Translations under genes and position numbers: made by a program
The notes under the pieces: model-generated
What the model saw: the letters and a program-made list of their open reading frames with translations, nothing else
The model's database searches: none
Told to the model about the DNA's origin: nothing
Part shown: piece after piece, positions 46,761 to 56,453 of the stretch
Layout: every line of letters starts with the position of its first letter
Position numbering within the stretch: position 1 is the first letter of the stretch
Assembly (NCBI RefSeq): GCF_003072625.1
Contig: NZ_CP027805.1
Span: 1,176,001 to 1,240,000, forward strand
Direction of reading: 5' to 3'
DNA: 64,000 nt
Origin: Limosilactobacillus reuteri
GTDB taxonomy: Bacteria > Bacillota > Bacilli > Lactobacillales > Lactobacillaceae

Positions 46761-46810
46761 TATGTCACCTCAACTTATTTTTTCTTAATTGATTATAGCA
46801 TTTTTAGAAG

Positions 46811-46852
46811 CAAAAAAGGGGGCCAGTGACAATCTTGCCCTAGTCCCTTACT
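46811..46852 (-). terminator. Possible terminator after rpoZ
   Basis: AAGGGACTAGGGCAAG/...CACTGGCCCCCTT imperfect stem followed by TTTTTTG on the minus strand, in the 110 bp between rpoZ and coaBC. Confidence 0.5.
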
Positions 46853-46871
46853 TTTGTTTATCCAGCTTATT

Positions 46872-47090
46872 TTAATCCTGTAAGTCTTCAGTATGATCAG
46901 GATCGATCGTAACTTTTCCAGCCAAAATCTCTTCAAAGGCCTTCCCAACTGACTTGCTTGAATCATAATGTTCAAGCAATGGGGCAGCTCCTGCATCTAA
47001 TTCGTTGGCACGCTTACTAGCAAGCATAACTAATGAATAACGAGAATCAATATGTTTTAATAATTCATCAACTGATGGAAAAAGGATCAT
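46872..47090 (-). CDS. rpoZ: RNA polymerase omega subunit
   Basis: 72-aa omega subunit assisting beta-prime folding. Motif [20 protein letters not shown] and KRANEL. Overlaps the gmk stop by 4 bp. The tail [10 protein letters not shown] is acidic. Confidence 0.92.
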   Translation of the reverse strand: MILFPSVDELLKHIDSRYSLVMLASKRANELDAGAAPLLEHYDSSKSVGKAFEEILAGKVTIDPDHTEDLQD

Positions 47091-47707
47091 TTTTTGGCAT
47101 CTCCTAACATTTCAAGATAACGTGGCATTACACGGGTAACACGAAGCCGTTCAGTACGAATAATATCTTTAATCTTCTCAACTGCATTTGGTACTTCGTC
47201 ATTAACCACTGCATAATCATAGTTTTGCATCATTTGAATTTCGCCAAATGCTTTATGAATTCGCTTATTAATGACTTCCATACTATCAGTTCCCCGGTGA
47301 ATCAACCGTTGTTTTAATTCATCCAAATCAGGAGGGGTTAAGAAAATAAACACACCATCTGGGCACTTAGACCGTACTTGCATTGCTCCGTTAACTTCAA
47401 TCTCAAGGAAAACATCTTTCCCTGAATCCAAGGTCTCATTAACATATTTTAATGGGGTACCGTAATAGTTGTCAACATACTTAGCATATTCCAACATCCC
47501 ACCGGTTTGAATTTGGTGTTCAAACTCTTCTTTGCTTACAAAGAAATAATCAACACCATTAACTTCTCCAGGACGGGACTTTCGAGTCGTCATCGAAATT
47601 GAATATTGAAAATCATTATCATTTGAATCAAAGATAGCTTTTCGAACGGTTCCCTTCCCAACCCCGGAAGGACCTGAAAGAACAATTAACATTCCACGAT
47701 TTGCCAT
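47087..47707 (-). CDS. gmk: Guanylate kinase
   Basis: Converts GMP to GDP (206 aa). P-loop [15 protein letters not shown] at residues 10-24, [17 protein letters not shown] and [12 protein letters not shown]. First gene of the gmk-rpoZ-coaBC-priA string. Confidence 0.96.
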   Translation of the reverse strand: MANRGMLIVLSGPSGVGKGTVRKAIFDSNDNDFQYSISMTTRKSRPGEVNGVDYFFVSKEEFEHQIQTGGMLEYAKYVDNYYGTPLKYVNETLDSGKDVFLEIEVNGAMQVRSKCPDGVFIFLTPPDLDELKQRLIHRGTDSMEVINKRIHKAFGEIQMMQNYDYAVVNDEVPNAVEKIKDIIRTERLRVTRVMPRYLEMLGDAKK

Positions 47708-47806
47708 TATAACGCTCCTATTTATTTAATCGTATTAATACTATAATGCACTAGATTAGTACTGAAATCAAGCACCTGAATAACAAAAAATTATTGAGCT
47801 TTTTGC

Positions 47807-47835
47807 TTGCATTTCTGAATGTATGTTCGTATGCT
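47807..47835 (+). promoter_or_regulatory. Promoter of the YolD-like gene
   Basis: TTGCAT (47807-47812), 17-bp spacer and TATGCT (47830-47835). The spacer contains GAATGTATGTTCG, an imperfect LexA box. Confidence 0.6.
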
Positions 47836-47840
47836 GTAAT

Positions 47841-47854
47841 CAAACGAATGTTCG
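47841..47854. promoter_or_regulatory. LexA (SOS) box
   Basis: CAAACGAATGTTCG reads CGAACATTCGTTTG on the other strand and matches the Gram-positive LexA consensus CGAAC-N4-GTTYG. It lies 5 bp after the -10 element, over the expected transcription start, with a weaker box just upstream (47817-47829). Confidence 0.8.
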
Positions 47855-47864
47855 GAGGAGCAAT

Positions 47865-48197
47865 TATGCAAATTGAACAAAAGTCTATTTTTAAATTTAC
47901 GCCACAAATTATTAGTAAGAAGCTTCGCTATATTTTTGAAGAAACATCTGCTGACGATCAACAAGCAGGGTTGCTTACTCCCCAACCTGCTAAACAACGA
48001 CAATTATTTTTAAAACGAGCTATTAAAGATAAGATTAAAGCAACGTTTCAGCTAATGCCGATCAACAACGACGGCTATCCCGTAAATGTTACTGGTAACA
48101 TTGCTCAGTTAGCGAATAGCAATCGATACCTTATTACGAATCAAAATGTGAGTTACGTTGTTAACTTTAATCAAATTAGGTACATTGCAAATTTGTA
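47865..48197 (+). CDS. YolD-like protein under SOS control
   Basis: 110-aa protein from ATG 47865 behind TTCGGAGGAG. The C-terminal part (VTGNIAQLANSNRYLI...VNFNQIRYIANL) has the beta-rich layout of YolD-like proteins, which usually accompany Y-family polymerase (UmuC/ImuB) genes in SOS operons. Here it stands alone between gmk and recN. Family call is by resemblance only; the LexA box supports a DNA-damage role. Confidence 0.6.
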
Positions 48198-48211
48198 ATA
48201 TTAGATTCGAT

Positions 48212-48264
48212 TTAAAGAGAGGGTGAGAAAAAAACGTTTGTTTTTTTCTCACCCTCTCTTTATT
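48212..48264. terminator. Strong bidirectional terminator
   Basis: AAAGAGAGGGTGAGAAAAAAAC...GTTTTTTTCTCACCCTCTCTTT is a very long perfect stem between the YolD-like gene and the end of the recN operon, functional in both directions. Confidence 0.9.
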
Positions 48265-48338
48265 TACCGAATAATAGCAAGATAACGTGGAACTAGCTTC
48301 GCGTCGTTACAAGGCTCTTTCCCACTTCCCTTTCCTTT

Positions 48339-50018
48339 TTATTTTGCCATATTAAGTAATTCCTGCGCATGCTCTTTTGTCAATTGGGTAATCTTTTCAC
48401 CCGATAGCATTCGCGCAAGTTCTTCAACCCGGTCGTTTTCTTTCAATGGCATAACTCGAGTAGTTGTCCGGTCATCATGGACAGATTTCTTAATAAGAAA
48501 ATGGTGTTGCGCAACCGCTGCTACTTGTGGCAGGTGCGTGATACATAATACCTGCGAATGCTGAGCAATCAAGCGAATCTTATCAGCAATTGCTTGAGCA
48601 ACCCGTCCGCTCACCCCAGTATCAACTTCATCAAAAATGATACTAGTAACGCTTTCCTTTTGCGCAAAGATTGTCTTTAGGGCCAACATTACCCGTGATA
48701 ATTCACCACCAGAAGCAATCTTTGCTAATGGTCCCATCGATTCCCCCGGATTAGTCCGGATATAAAATTCAACCTGGTCAATTCCCGTCGGTGTAAACTG
48801 TTCCCGACTTTGATTGGCAAAGTGAACTTCAAATTCTGCTTTTTCCATATAAAGCTCTTTAAGCTGCTGGTGAACTTTTTTACCGAGTTCATGAGCAGCT
48901 TTTTGCCTTACCTGACTCAATTTACGACCGGTTTCTCGAATCCTATTTTCGGCTTCTGCTAACCGTTGCTCTAGATCACTGCTAGAATCAGCCGCAGCTT
49001 CCATCGAATCGAGCTCTTTTTTGATCTTATCATAATACTTTAAAACGTCTGCCAATGTATCGCCATACTTATGTTCAAGATCGCCGATAGTAGTTAACCG
49101 TTGTTCAATCTGAGCTAACCGTTCATCATCAAATTCAAGCATGTCTAATTGCTGACTAGCTTCATTCGCCACATCTTGAAGCGCATAATAAGCATCATTA
49201 AGAGCCTTGCTAAGGTTATCGTAAGCATCATCAAATTCAGCAATTGCATTAATCGAGTCCATCACCGTGGCAACTTGATCTAAAACTGGCGCCTGCTCAC
49301 CTTCATTAAAGGTCGTTACAGCTAGTTGAAGAGCATTATTAATTTGTTGAAAGTGTTCCAATCGATCACGTTCACTAATTAATTCATCTTCTTCATTTTC
49401 TTTCAGATTAGCTTCTGCAATTTCATTAACTTGGTACCGAAGCATGTCCAATCGCTGCGCCCATTGTTGCTCATTCGCTTGCTTCTTATTTACCGCAGCT
49501 TTTAGTTTAGAATAGGCTTGATATTCTTCCTGGTATTTTTGAAGTAACGGCTGAACTTCTTTAGCCGCAAATTGGTCAAGCATCCCTAAATGAGTCTCAG
49601 GTTGCATTAATTGTTGATGCTCATTTTGTCCTTGAATATCAACTAATCCTGCACCAATTTTACGAAGAGTTGCCGTATTAATTAGTTGGCCATTGACACG
49701 AATAATATTGCGACCATTACGATGAATTTCACGGGAGACGATTAAAATACCATCTTCATGATCAATTCCTAGTGATTCAAGTAGTTTATCAAATTCAAGA
49801 TCATCAGGAATCGCAAATTGCCCCTGAAGGCTTAATTTTTCTTCTCCACGACGAATAAATTCCTGAGAACCACGACCACCGGCTAATAAGCCAACTGCAT
49901 CAATAATAATTGACTTTCCGGCACCAGTTTCCCCCGTTAGAACAGTCATTTGATCAGCAAAAGTTAAGGTTAAGTGCTTAATAATTGCTAAATTATCAAT
50001 TGTCAATTCTTGTAACAA
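48339..50018 (-). CDS. recN: DNA repair protein RecN
   Basis: SMC-like ATPase for double-strand-break repair (559 aa). Walker A TGETGAGKSIIIDAV, long coiled coil, ASGGELSRVMLALK and IIFDEVDTGVSG. The start is TTG behind GAGGTGAAAA. Follows argR, as in Bacillus. Confidence 0.96.
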   Translation of the reverse strand: MLQELTIDNLAIIKHLTLTFADQMTVLTGETGAGKSIIIDAVGLLAGGRGSQEFIRRGEEKLSLQGQFAIPDDLEFDKLLESLGIDHEDGILIVSREIHRNGRNIIRVNGQLINTATLRKIGAGLVDIQGQNEHQQLMQPETHLGMLDQFAAKEVQPLLQKYQEEYQAYSKLKAAVNKKQANEQQWAQRLDMLRYQVNEIAEANLKENEEDELISERDRLEHFQQINNALQLAVTTFNEGEQAPVLDQVATVMDSINAIAEFDDAYDNLSKALNDAYYALQDVANEASQQLDMLEFDDERLAQIEQRLTTIGDLEHKYGDTLADVLKYYDKIKKELDSMEAAADSSSDLEQRLAEAENRIRETGRKLSQVRQKAAHELGKKVHQQLKELYMEKAEFEVHFANQSREQFTPTGIDQVEFYIRTNPGESMGPLAKIASGGELSRVMLALKTIFAQKESVTSIIFDEVDTGVSGRVAQAIADKIRLIAQHSQVLCITHLPQVAAVAQHHFLIKKSVHDDRTTTRVMPLKENDRVEELARMLSGEKITQLTKEHAQELLNMAK

Positions 50019-50033
50019 AAATTTTCACCTCGC

Positions 50034-50486
50034 CTAGTCGAGCATTGTATTAAGCTTTTCTTCTAATTTAATTGCCGCTTCTGGAGACATACAGACTACA
50101 AGAACATTCCCATCATCACCAATTGTCGTGAAAACCGTTGGAAAATCCATCTTGCGAATTAAAGTAGCTACTACCGGACCATTCCCGGGATGAACTGTTA
50201 ATGCTAAGAAACAGTCATTGCGTTTTAATTGTTCCAAGCTATCTTGAAGGGTCTGGGCTAATTGATTTTCATGTCCTTGATGATGATATGCCGGCAAGCC
50301 ATAACGATAGCCTCCATTATCAGCAGGAATCTTTATCAGTTTCATTTCTTTAATGTCTCGCGAAATAGTCGCTTGAGTAACTGTCAATCCCATTTCACGC
50401 AGGCGCTCAACAAGATCTTCCTGCCGCTCAATGCTCTCATTAGTAATGATTTCCCGAATTTTTTGTTGTCGTTCTGCTTTTTTCAT
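50034..50486 (-). CDS. argR: Arginine repressor ArgR/AhrC
   Basis: 150-aa hexameric regulator; N-terminal winged helix (RQEDLVERLREMGLTVTQATISRDIKEM) and C-terminal arginine-binding domain with GDDGNVLVVC. Conserved between tlyA-type methylase and recN. Confidence 0.94.
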   Translation of the reverse strand: MKKAERQQKIREIITNESIERQEDLVERLREMGLTVTQATISRDIKEMKLIKIPADNGGYRYGLPAYHHQGHENQLAQTLQDSLEQLKRNDCFLALTVHPGNGPVVATLIRKMDFPTVFTTIGDDGNVLVVCMSPEAAIKLEEKLNTMLD

Positions 50487-50504
50487 GGATTAAGTCACCT
50501 TTAT

Positions 50505-51326
50505 TTATTCCTTATGATTTAAATCACTATCGGCGGCTGCAATAACCTTATCGATATCTACTTCTTTAGCAAGAGTACCAGGATTTTCACTTAAGCGCAG
50601 GTGAACCAAGAATTCCATATTTCCTTGTCCCCCTTTGATTGGTGAGTAGTCTAATCCAAGGATGTCAAAATGATCTTCCTGGGCAAACGCTAGTACTTCT
50701 TCCAAAACTGCCCGATGGACTTTGTGGTCATGGATTATTCCATTTTTGCCAACATGTTCTTTCCCAGCTTCGAATTGTGGCTTAATTAGAGCTACTACTT
50801 CACCACCCATTTTCAATATCTGGGCCAATGGCGGCAAGATTAAACGAAGGGAAATAAATGAAACATCAATCGAAGCAAATTCTGGTTGACCACTGGTAAA
50901 GTCTGCTAACTTACTATAACGGAAATTAGTTTGCTCCATAACAACTACCCGGGGATCTTCCCGTAATTGCCAAACTAATTGATTAGTTCCCACATCAAGC
51001 GCATAGCTTAACTTCGCTCCATTTTGTAACATTACATCAGTAAAGCCACCAGTTGATGATCCAATATCTAAAACCGTTTTATCCTTAACTGAAATATCAA
51101 AAACCTTTAATGCTTTCGCTAGTTTCAAACCACCGCGACTAACGTATGGCATTTTATGACCTTTCATGTGAAGGGTTGTGGTAATCGGAATTTTTTGTCC
51201 CGGTTTATCTAATCGTTCATTATTTTTGCCAAGAATTTCTCCTGCCATCACTGCCCGCTTTGCTTGTTCGCGAGAGTCAAACAGCCCTTGTTGAACTAAT
51301 AATACATCTACACGTTCTTTTTTCAT
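50505..51326 (-). CDS. TlyA-family rRNA 2'-O-methyltransferase / hemolysin-like protein
   Basis: 273 aa with N-terminal S4 RNA-binding domain (RVDVLLVQQGLFDSREQAKR) and a FtsJ-like methylase fold (LDIGSSTGGFTDVMLQNGA, SIDVSFISL). Orthologues (YqxC/TlyA) methylate ribosomal RNA. Between ispA and argR as usual. Confidence 0.92.
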   Translation of the reverse strand: MKKERVDVLLVQQGLFDSREQAKRAVMAGEILGKNNERLDKPGQKIPITTTLHMKGHKMPYVSRGGLKLAKALKVFDISVKDKTVLDIGSSTGGFTDVMLQNGAKLSYALDVGTNQLVWQLREDPRVVVMEQTNFRYSKLADFTSGQPEFASIDVSFISLRLILPPLAQILKMGGEVVALIKPQFEAGKEHVGKNGIIHDHKVHRAVLEEVLAFAQEDHFDILGLDYSPIKGGQGNMEFLVHLRLSENPGTLAKEVDIDKVIAAADSDLNHKE

Positions 51327-51337
51327 AAGCTCTTTCC

Positions 51338-52210
51338 TTATTTAAAATATGCTAAAAGGTCATCATAGCCAGCAAATGACTTACCAGTAAGTTTTTCAAG
51401 ATTCTTTTGATTTTGACCAGCAGCTGTTAAAGCTATCTGTAACTGCTCCTTTGCGCCATCTACACCAAGTAATCCTGGATAAGTATTCTTCTGCTCATCA
51501 GCATCTTTATGGACAGCTTTCCCCATCTCTTCAGTAGTACTGAGGACATCCATTAAGTCATCATAGATCTGAAATGCTAACCCATAATTTTCACCAAATG
51601 TTGCTAGTTCTTGTTTAATTTCAGCAGATTGATCCATCATAATCCCACCTGCCAAAACAGCATAGCGAATTAATGCCCCCGTTTTTTGGCGATGTAAATA
51701 CCTTAACTGGTTTAAATTCAAATGTTGGTGTTCACCTTCAATATCCCGTGCTTGGCCGGCAACCATTCCAGAGGGTCCCGCAGCTTTTGCAAGTTCAAGG
51801 GTCAACTGGCTCCGAACATTAGCTGGAAGGCGGTTATCGGTAACCCACTGAAAGGCCAACGTCAATAATCCATCTCCTGCTAAAGTTGCCATGCCCGCTC
51901 CAAATTTACAGTGATTAGTTGGCTTTCCGCGGCGTAGATCATCATTGTCCATTGCTGGAAGGTCATCGTGAATTAATGAATATGTATGAAGCAATTCCAA
52001 CGCAGATGCTGCGCGAAGCAGATCATCATTAAGCGTGCCCCCTAGCATCTCAATCGTTGCAAGCGTCAATGCCGGACGCAGCCGTTTGCCCCCAGCCATT
52101 AGGGAATAATTCATGGCATCCCTTAAAGTTGCCTGATCAACATCTGCGGCCAGTGACTTGCTGAGATAGTTTTCAATCTGTTCTTTTAAAATCGGCAATG
52201 GTGTACTCAT
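51338..52210 (-). CDS. ispA: Geranyl/farnesyl diphosphate synthase
   Basis: Short-chain prenyl synthase (290 aa): GGKRLRPAL, first Asp motif HDDLPAMDND and second DDLMDVLS near residue 225. Supplies farnesyl diphosphate for undecaprenyl carriers and for the polyprenyl synthase at 1.1 kb. Confidence 0.95.
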   Translation of the reverse strand: MSTPLPILKEQIENYLSKSLAADVDQATLRDAMNYSLMAGGKRLRPALTLATIEMLGGTLNDDLLRAASALELLHTYSLIHDDLPAMDNDDLRRGKPTNHCKFGAGMATLAGDGLLTLAFQWVTDNRLPANVRSQLTLELAKAAGPSGMVAGQARDIEGEHQHLNLNQLRYLHRQKTGALIRYAVLAGGIMMDQSAEIKQELATFGENYGLAFQIYDDLMDVLSTTEEMGKAVHKDADEQKNTYPGLLGVDGAKEQLQIALTAAGQNQKNLEKLTGKSFAGYDDLLAYFK

Positions 52211-52228
52211 CTTTTTCTGCTCCGTTGC

Positions 52229-52510
52229 TTATTGTTCATCAGTGCTACCAAATCCACGGTTACCGCCGCCATTATTGCTTGGGTCATCGGTTTGCTTTTC
52301 GTAGACTTTTTCATCACCATTATCGTCAATTAAGTGGCCAAGCGTTTTTTCAGCATTTGTTAGCTTCGTTTGTAATTCCTTAGAAAGCTTGATTCCTTCT
52401 TGAAACTGTTGGAGGGCTTCTTCTAGTGGCACATTCCCCTGTTCAAGGTGATTAACGATCTGTTGTAATTGTGCTAATTGTTCTTCAAATGTTGGTTTTG
52501 CTGTTGCCAT
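52229..52510 (-). CDS. xseB: Exodeoxyribonuclease VII small subunit
   Basis: 93-aa helical subunit (TFEEQLAQLQQIVNHLEQGN, LEEALQQFQEGIKL) with a Gly/Asn-rich C-terminal tail. Adjacent to xseA (1 bp). Confidence 0.95.
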   Translation of the reverse strand: MATAKPTFEEQLAQLQQIVNHLEQGNVPLEEALQQFQEGIKLSKELQTKLTNAEKTLGHLIDDNGDEKVYEKQTDDPSNNGGGNRGFGSTDEQ

Positions 52511-52511
52511 C

Positions 52512-53849
52512 TTAGTGCTCCTTTACCTTTTTTATTTCTGCTTGAACTTCCCCGTCATCAAAATGCAGGTGAACATTTTGCCCAACCGTTAATTGACTGG
52601 CATGATTAACAACCCTTTCATCACTCGTTACATACGTATATCCCCGACTCATAATTTTAAGGGGACTCAGTGAATCTAATTGTTTAATAAGAGTCGTCAC
52701 TTGTTGCTTCTTTTCATTTTGATTGGCAAGGGAGGCTGTAACTAATTGTTTTTGTAACTGATTAACTAACTGTTCTTGTTGTTGAACCTCGTGCAGTGGA
52801 GAAATAGCCGTTAGACGCCCGCTTAATCTTTCCACATTTATCCGCATGTCTTGCATTTTATTTTGCGTTGCTTGACTTAACTGTTGAGTTAGTTGGTCAA
52901 CCTTTTGCGCATAATTTTCATACAATCTTTCCGGTTGCTGAAAAATATAGCTTTGCAGCTGTTTATTCAATTGTTGGCGGTCAAAATTAATTTTGGTTTG
53001 CATCGTATTTAACAAACGATTCTGGTCTTCTTTAAGTGTCAGTAACACATCGTTTAATTTTACCGGTGTTGCTAACTCAGCAGCGGCAGTGGGGGTGGCA
53101 GCGCGTTGATCGGCTACAAGGTCAGCGATTGTTGTATCTGTTTCGTGACCAACAGATGAAATGACCGGAATTTTGCTATTAGCAATTGCACGGGCAACCA
53201 CTTCTTCATTAAAAGGCCATAAGTCTTCCATTGATCCCCCACCACGACCTATAATAAGGGTGTCAAAATCCCCACGGTCATTGGCACGGTTAATTTGCCT
53301 AGCAATATCCGCTGCTGCCTTATCCCCCTGAACAACAGTGGGGTATAAAACAACTTGGGCAATTGGATAACGTCGTCGAACAGTCGTATTAATATCCCGG
53401 ATAACTGCCCCATCAATACTAGTAACAACTGCAATTCGTTTCGGAAACATTGGAATCTGTTTTTTAGGTAAATTAAATAAGCCTTCAGCGCTCAATTTCT
53501 TTTTTAGTTGCTCAAAAGCTAAGTATAAAGATCCCAGACCATCTGGCTCCATCCGGTCAATATAAATCTGGTAGCGACCACTTTTTTCATATAAGCTTAC
53601 ATGACCGACTACACAAACCTTCATCCCCTGTTCGGGAGTAAATTTAATTTTCCGGAATTGATGTTCAAACATTACAGCATCAATCACGGCATTATCGTCT
53701 TTTAAACTAAAATACTGATGCTTTTGCCGTAAACGAAAATTAGAAAGCTCACCGGTTAAATAAACCGTATGTAAGTAGGGATCCCGGTCAAATTTCATTT
53801 TCAAATACTTAGTTAATTCACTAACTGTTAAATACTGGCTTCTATCCAT
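52512..53849 (-). CDS. xseA: Exodeoxyribonuclease VII large subunit
   Basis: 445-aa catalytic subunit: N-terminal OB fold, core with [27 protein letters not shown] and [21 protein letters not shown], then Gln-rich coiled coil. Overlaps folD by 8 bp. Confidence 0.96.
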   Translation of the reverse strand: MDRSQYLTVSELTKYLKMKFDRDPYLHTVYLTGELSNFRLRQKHQYFSLKDDNAVIDAVMFEHQFRKIKFTPEQGMKVCVVGHVSLYEKSGRYQIYIDRMEPDGLGSLYLAFEQLKKKLSAEGLFNLPKKQIPMFPKRIAVVTSIDGAVIRDINTTVRRRYPIAQVVLYPTVVQGDKAAADIARQINRANDRGDFDTLIIGRGGGSMEDLWPFNEEVVARAIANSKIPVISSVGHETDTTIADLVADQRAATPTAAAELATPVKLNDVLLTLKEDQNRLLNTMQTKINFDRQQLNKQLQSYIFQQPERLYENYAQKVDQLTQQLSQATQNKMQDMRINVERLSGRLTAISPLHEVQQQEQLVNQLQKQLVTASLANQNEKKQQVTTLIKQLDSLSPLKIMSRGYTYVTSDERVVNHASQLTVGQNVHLHFDDGEVQAEIKKVKEH

Positions 53850-54702
53850 GATGCCTCCACTCCGCTAAATCAACTGTTTGTTCCATCAACGTTGCAATTG
53901 TCATCGGTCCTACGCCACCGGGAACAGGAGTGATTGCCTGAGCTTTTGCCCTTACCGCTTCAAAGTCAACATCCCCCGTCAGTTTACCATCGCTTAAACG
54001 ATTAATCCCCACATCGATTACTACTGCTCCTGGTTTTACATCTGTCGCCTTGATAAGGTGAGGCACACCAGTAGCCACAATTAAAATATCTGCTGTTTTC
54101 GTTAAAGCAGAGAGATCACGAGTATTTCTGCCAGCCATCGTCACAGTTGCGTTAGCATTATTTAAAAGAGCTAAAAGAGGCTTACCAACTAAAATACTCC
54201 GGCCAACAATCACCGCATTTTTCCCGTGTAAATCAATATTATATTCCGCTAATATCCGCATGATTCCACGGGGTGTACAAGCTACGGGATAATTACCATG
54301 CTGATTAGCAAATAATTTTCCTAAGTTTAAAGGATTAAGACCATCAACATCCTTCACTGGTAAGATAGCATTAGTAATTACTTCTGGATCCAATTGAGGA
54401 GGAAGAGGTTGTTGAACAAGGATGGCATCAATTGTGTCATCATTATTCAACTTTTCAATTTCAGCAAGCAGCTCATCTTGGCTAACATCAGCAGGAAATT
54501 TTTTTAAAATTGAATTGATTCCTAACTTAATAGCCTTATTATGTTTATTTCGGGTATAGATTAAACTTGCTGCATCATCACCAGCAATTACGACTGCAAT
54601 TCCCGGGATTATATTTTGTTTTTCTTTTAACTGTGCTACCAGTTCTTGGGTCTGGGCATTGATTCTTTTAGCAAGGGCCTTACCATCAATAATTGTTGTC
54701 AC
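53842..54702 (-). CDS. folD: Bifunctional methylenetetrahydrofolate dehydrogenase/cyclohydrolase
   Basis: 286-aa one-carbon enzyme: catalytic Lys in [25 protein letters not shown] and [12 protein letters not shown]. Start GTG behind GAGGAGGAATC. Confidence 0.96.
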   Translation of the reverse strand: MTTIIDGKALAKRINAQTQELVAQLKEKQNIIPGIAVVIAGDDAASLIYTRNKHNKAIKLGINSILKKFPADVSQDELLAEIEKLNNDDTIDAILVQQPLPPQLDPEVITNAILPVKDVDGLNPLNLGKLFANQHGNYPVACTPRGIMRILAEYNIDLHGKNAVIVGRSILVGKPLLALLNNANATVTMAGRNTRDLSALTKTADILIVATGVPHLIKATDVKPGAVVIDVGINRLSDGKLTGDVDFEAVRAKAQAITPVPGGVGPMTIATLMEQTVDLAEWRHHG

Positions 54703-54761
54703 AATGATTCCTCCTCGTTAAATTTCCATTTTATATTCTACCATAATAATATTGCGCCTAA

Positions 54762-54815
54762 GCAAAAAAGGAGTGGAATCAGAAGTTTATCGCTTCATCT
54801 TTTCCACCCCAGAAT
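54762..54815 (-). terminator. Terminator between nusB and folD
   Basis: GGGGTGGAA and TTCCACTCC form a 9-bp stem with a 22-nt loop, followed by TTTTTTGC on the minus strand. folD-xseAB-ispA therefore likely has its own promoter within 54.70-54.76 kb or depends on read-through. Confidence 0.75.
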
Positions 54816-54832
54816 TATTGTTAACAGTAAGA

Positions 54833-55249
54833 TTAATTATTTTCGTTGACTTGTTTTTCAAATTTACCAAGAGCTCCATTGATAAATTTACGTGACTTAT
54901 CGCTGCTGAATGTTTTCGTAATTTCCAATGCTTCGTTAATCGCTACTACTGTTGGAACATTTTCAGCGTATTGAATTTCAAATAAAGCAAGCCGCAAAAT
55001 CACTAGATCTGGTTTTGCTAAACGGTTGATGGTCCATCCGCTTGCCAAAAGATCATTGATTTGTTCATCGAGCTGATCTTGATGTTCCCGCACCCCATTT
55101 ACCAAAGTCAGTAAATAAGGAGGAATTTGCTTTTCGTCATGATGAGGAATTGCCTCATACACGGTTTGAATATCAGCTTCAGGATCTGATTGCAAAGCAA
55201 AGAGAACTTGGAAAGCCTCCTCACGAATCATGTGTCGGTTCAAACTCAT
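54833..55249 (-). CDS. nusB: Transcription antitermination protein NusB
   Basis: 138-aa helical protein binding BoxA RNA with S10 for rRNA transcription. Block MIREEAFQVLFAL, LTLVNGVREHQ and AINEALEITKTFSSDKSRKFINGALG. Start at 55249 overlaps the yqhY stop region. Confidence 0.94.
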   Translation of the reverse strand: MSLNRHMIREEAFQVLFALQSDPEADIQTVYEAIPHHDEKQIPPYLLTLVNGVREHQDQLDEQINDLLASGWTINRLAKPDLVILRLALFEIQYAENVPTVVAINEALEITKTFSSDKSRKFINGALGKFEKQVNENN

Positions 55250-55250
55250 T

Positions 55251-55688
55251 TTATTCACCAGCCTCGTCATTAAGATGTTCGCCAAACAAGTCATCAGGGT
55301 CTACTTGTTGGTCTTCTTTAGATGTTACGATTCCCTTAATATGAACATTGACCTCTTTTACTTTTAGGTCAGTCATTAATGTAATTTGTTGTTTAACTTT
55401 ATCTTGAATCATTGCCGCTACTTTAGGAACGGAGACACCGTATTCAACATAAACATCCACATCAAGTGATAATTTTTCATCATTGCTGGAAAGCTTTACC
55501 CCACGCCGGCGATCAGAGCGTCCCAAAAGTTCACTTACGCTATTTGCAAATGAACCATACATCTTTGAAACACCATCGATTTCACTTGCGGCAATCCCCG
55601 CAATAATTTCTAAAACTCGTGGCGAAATTTGAATTGTCCCGAGTGACTTGTCTTCACTACTTAAAACAATCTTTGATTCTTCAGCCAT
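55251..55688 (-). CDS. yqhY: Asp23 family protein YqhY
   Basis: 145-aa Asp23-domain protein. In Bacillus YqhY influences acetyl-CoA carboxylase. Core VLEIIAGIAASEIDGVSKM and DVDVYVEYGVSVPKVAAMIQ. Directly upstream of nusB. Paralogue of the protein at 35 kb. Confidence 0.92.
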   Translation of the reverse strand: MAEESKIVLSSEDKSLGTIQISPRVLEIIAGIAASEIDGVSKMYGSFANSVSELLGRSDRRRGVKLSSNDEKLSLDVDVYVEYGVSVPKVAAMIQDKVKQQITLMTDLKVKEVNVHIKGIVTSKEDQQVDPDDLFGEHLNDEAGE

Positions 55689-55777
55689 CGTCAGCCCTCC
55701 AATTTATTTCTTCTCTTAATTATAGTAATCATTTCTATTCTGCACTATGTTCGAACAAATTGCAACAACTTGGTCAA

Positions 55778-56452
55778 TTAGGAACGTAGCGACAATTTAG
55801 AAATTAACTGCGAATTATGATTATACCAATCATGAACAACTAAATCGAGACTAGATGTGGTAAATTGTCCGAAATTAATTGATTTAAATCCTTCTAACGT
55901 CTCCAAAAAGCAATCTGCTTGTTGAAGAGGCCTAGTATACCGTGCAACTGTCACATGACCTGAAATTGTTGGATAGCGTTCTTTTAGCAACAAATTATGT
56001 AATGGCAGCTCTTGCCGAAGTTGATTCCGTAACGTTGATAATTCTGCAGAATAATATCCTTTTACAAGAAGTGCCCCCGAACTAGTGATCATCCCTGCTA
56101 AATGCCAGTGAATCGGTCCAATTTGTGAAATAATCTGCCCTACTACGTTTTTATATTTTTTCTCTTCGAATGTTGAGAGCGAAAAATCAGAACTGGCTGC
56201 AATTAGGTCAATAATTGTAATATGCAAGTCAGCAGGAGGATAGAAGTATTGGTTAGGTTCAATTGCAGCCAATTTTTGCAGGCAAAACATAATATCACGG
56301 CTAACATGCGCAGGAAGTGAAGCAGTAAGCGTCAGTCCTCGCCGCATATCTTTATCAGGATTTAGTAAGTTACTATCTAGCTGTTCTTGATGATTTCTAA
56401 TTGCCGACATTCCCTGTTGATTAATATTATTATACAGAGTCGCTAGTTGCAT
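55778..56452 (-). CDS. 2H phosphoesterase superfamily protein
   Basis: 224-aa protein with the two HxT motifs of the 2H fold, LHITIID (near residue 95) and SGHVTVARY (near 175), 80 residues apart. Such enzymes act on cyclic phosphodiesters or as 2'-5' RNA ligases. The start at 56452 follows the pepP stop with GGAGAA as ribosome binding site. It occupies the place where Bacillus carries efp between pepP and yqhY. Substrate is unknown. Confidence 0.75.
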   Translation of the reverse strand: MQLATLYNNINQQGMSAIRNHQEQLDSNLLNPDKDMRRGLTLTASLPAHVSRDIMFCLQKLAAIEPNQYFYPPADLHITIIDLIAASSDFSLSTFEEKKYKNVVGQIISQIGPIHWHLAGMITSSGALLVKGYYSAELSTLRNQLRQELPLHNLLLKERYPTISGHVTVARYTRPLQQADCFLETLEGFKSINFGQFTTSSLDLVVHDWYNHNSQLISKLSLRS

Positions 56453-56453
56453 C

